DNA of 54,378 nt from a virus, in the IMG/VR virus record IMGVR_UViG_3300014501_000023, positions 1 to 54,378 of that record; one strand, given 5' to 3'. The translations under genes were made by a program, and so were the position numbers. Of the stretch, positions 52,952 to 54,378 are shown piece by piece. The stretch's first letter is position 1. Each line of letters starts with the position of its first letter. The notes under the pieces are model-generated. The model saw nothing but the letters and a program-made list of their open reading frames with translations, was not told where the DNA came from and ran no database searches.

Positions 52952-54378
52952 GAGCAATCAGGCTCGCGCTGCTCGCGCTTTTATTTGCCGGCGCTGCGCA
53001 GGCGCAGACCTACGTCGCTGGCGTCACGGTAGGCGCCGTGAGCGGCTCGAACGTAGTGCAAGTCACGCCCACGCCTTCGACGCTCGTGATGCAATGCCTG
53101 CCGGCGTGGCAGCGGGAGTGCTGGCCTGGTACTAGCGGCATCGGCCCCTCTGCCGCTCTCGGTTCACTGGCTGGTTCCGCTTATGTGTGGGCGCTGCTAC
53201 CGCCATCGACGAGCGCGAAGTGGGTCACGGTGGCGGCGATCACCGCGTCTGCGCCTGGTCCGACGCCAGCGCCCACCGTCGCGCTCTCGGCGCAAACCAC
53301 GTTGAATTGGTCGTCCACAGGCACTACCGGCGCGGCGCCTTGCTCGGGCGTCGGAACAGCGGCGAGCGGCTCGCTGAGCGTGTCACCTACTCTCACGACC
53401 ACGTACACGCAGACGTGCAAGGGAGCGGGCGGCACGGCGAGCGCATCGGTCACGGTGGCCGGCGTGATGCCGGTAACGCCGCCGCCTCCACCACCTCCAC
53501 CGCCTCCACCGCCGCCTCCACCGCCGCCTCCACCACCACCGATCACAAACAACTGCGGCATGCAGCTCGGCGGTCCGGCGGCTTTTTGCTTCACGTTCGA
53601 TACGCCGATGGTGGTGGCCGGCACGCGCACTGGCGCGCTCGACCCGAACGTCTGGGGCGTGTCACGCACGATTGGCGATAGTGGGCTGAACCTTGGGCAG
53701 AGCGAGTACAACCAATGGAACGCCACGACGATACAGAACTGCACCGGCACGGCAACGGTCACGCCGCCCAACGACATTGCGATCTGCAACGGCCAGCTGC
53801 GTGAAGCGGTCAACGACAATAATAATTCTGCCTTTGAGAACGGCGATGTGACCTCGCTCGCGATGTACCCCAAGCAGCCGTTCGACTTCGCTGGACGCAC
53901 TGGCACCGTGAGCTTCGACGTGTCGAACGATTCGCAGGGATCGCACTCGGTGTGGCCGGAATTCTGGATGTCTGATCAGCCCGTGCCCGATCCGTTCACC
54001 CACGAGGCGACGTGGCAGGCGATGCCGACCAATGGGTTTGGCGTGCGCATGGGCAACGCGGCGCCACCAGGGCAGCAGGGCCAATGCCAGAACGGCAACA
54101 ACCTGGCGAAGTTTCGCTGGAACGTGGACTCTGCGATAGTCGTGCGCAATCACGTTGAGGAAGACACGAACGGGTACGGCACGCCAACCGGCCTGACCGT
54201 GACGAACCTCGACTGCGTGATCTCGTCCAGCGGCCCCGGAAACATGAATCATGTGGAGCTGCGCATCTCGACCAACGAGATCGACGTGTACGCGACGGAC
54301 GCAGGCGTGGCGGCGGCGCTGAGCACGCTGCGTGAGATCACGAAGATCACAGGCGCGAATCTGCCTTTCACTCGCGGC
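52948..54378 (+). CDS. Exported lectin/glucanase-like protein with 21-Pro linker, 3' end outside window
   Basis: Open from GTG 52948 (GTGA coupling) to the window edge, 477 codons without a stop; partial. MRAIRLALLALLFAGAAQA|QTY is a Sec signal. An Ig-like part follows (PTVALSAQTTLNWSSTGTTG; SLSVSPTLTTTYTQTC), then 21 Pro in a row, then a domain starting CGMQLGGPAAFCFTFDTPMVV with YNQWNATTIQ, FDFAGRTGTVSFDVSNDSQG, WPEFWMSDQPVPDPF: the jelly-roll order of concanavalin-like lectin/glucanase (LamG or GH16-type) domains. Absence of a clear catalytic EIDxE is notable, so binding rather than hydrolysis may be its role. Confidence 0.72.
   Translation, partial: MRAIRLALLALLFAGAAQAQTYVAGVTVGAVSGSNVVQVTPTPSTLVMQCLPAWQRECWPGTSGIGPSAALGSLAGSAYVWALLPPSTSAKWVTVAAITASAPGPTPAPTVALSAQTTLNWSSTGTTGAAPCSGVGTAASGSLSVSPTLTTTYTQTCKGAGGTASASVTVAGVMPVTPPPPPPPPPPPPPPPPPPPPPITNNCGMQLGGPAAFCFTFDTPMVVAGTRTGALDPNVWGVSRTIGDSGLNLGQSEYNQWNATTIQNCTGTATVTPPNDIAICNGQLREAVNDNNNSAFENGDVTSLAMYPKQPFDFAGRTGTVSFDVSNDSQGSHSVWPEFWMSDQPVPDPFTHEATWQAMPTNGFGVRMGNAAPPGQQGQCQNGNNLAKFRWNVDSAIVVRNHVEEDTNGYGTPTGLTVTNLDCVISSSGPGNMNHVELRISTNEIDVYATDAGVAAALSTLREITKITGANLPFTRG

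Noticed and set aside
53181-53906. Minus-strand frame with a poly-Gly run
   Set aside because: The Gly run is the complement of the 21-Pro linker of the exported lectin-like gene.

Overview
The window is one continuous stretch of a tailed double-stranded DNA bacteriophage with a contractile tail (myovirus morphology). The DNA is strongly G+C-rich and both ends cut through genes, so this is a fragment (perhaps most) of a genome larger than 54 kb. No host gene, integrase, CI-type repressor, RNA polymerase or DNA polymerase is visible, so I cannot tell whether the phage is virulent or temperate. Lipoprotein and Sec-type signals, and the protein families present, fit a Gram-negative, probably proteobacterial, host; this is inference.

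Layout. Positions 1-13495 (left arm) are read on the minus strand: thyX, a DUF3310 protein, a DUF2130 nuclease-like protein, zinc-ribbon and DUF1643 proteins, a run of small unknown genes, an island (6.5-10.7 kb) of very small membrane proteins, lipoproteins and exported proteins, a tRNA-like element (8117-8205), and at the start of the arm a 685-residue TOPRIM-like primase/SF3-type helicase. Positions 13496-14038 are a non-coding control region with outward-facing promoters, an AT-rich tract and six TGTGAC hexamers, the best candidate for a replication origin and regulatory switch. Positions 14039-54378 (right arm) are read on the plus strand: a Cys-rich HTH regulator followed by an intrinsic terminator, then the late region: terminase small and large subunits, portal, minor head protein, a Nudix-DUF2213-scaffold fusion, decoration and DUF2184 major capsid proteins, a GIY-YIG homing endonuclease, head-tail connector and neck proteins, tail sheath, tube, frameshifted chaperones, tape measure with a lysozyme domain, baseplate hub, HxH spike, wedge proteins, and a long distal module of fibre, adhesin and glycosidase-like proteins.

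How it works together. Nearly all genes are stop-start coupled (ATGA, GTGA, TGATG), so each arm behaves as one or a few polycistronic units driven outward from the 13.5-14 kb region. The head module is DUF1073 portal + SPP1 gp7-like protein + DUF2213/Nudix fusion + DUF2184 capsid. The tail module is DUF3383 sheath + tube + G/GT chaperones made by a -1 frameshift on a T7 slippery run + short tape measure + simple baseplate.

Most unusual points: (1) at least eight proteins of the virion and fibre region start with Sec or lipoprotein signal peptides, including a protein with a fibre body and two proteins that look like surface-glycan enzymes or lectins, each with a low-complexity linker; (2) an 855-residue protein with about 27 degenerate 21-residue repeats; (3) a dense island of tiny exported proteins missed by length-filtered gene calling; (4) non-canonical starts (CTG for the large terminase, apparently ATT after the homing endonuclease gene); (5) a shared promoter box in two left-arm leaders; (6) a motif shared by two proteins on opposite arms.
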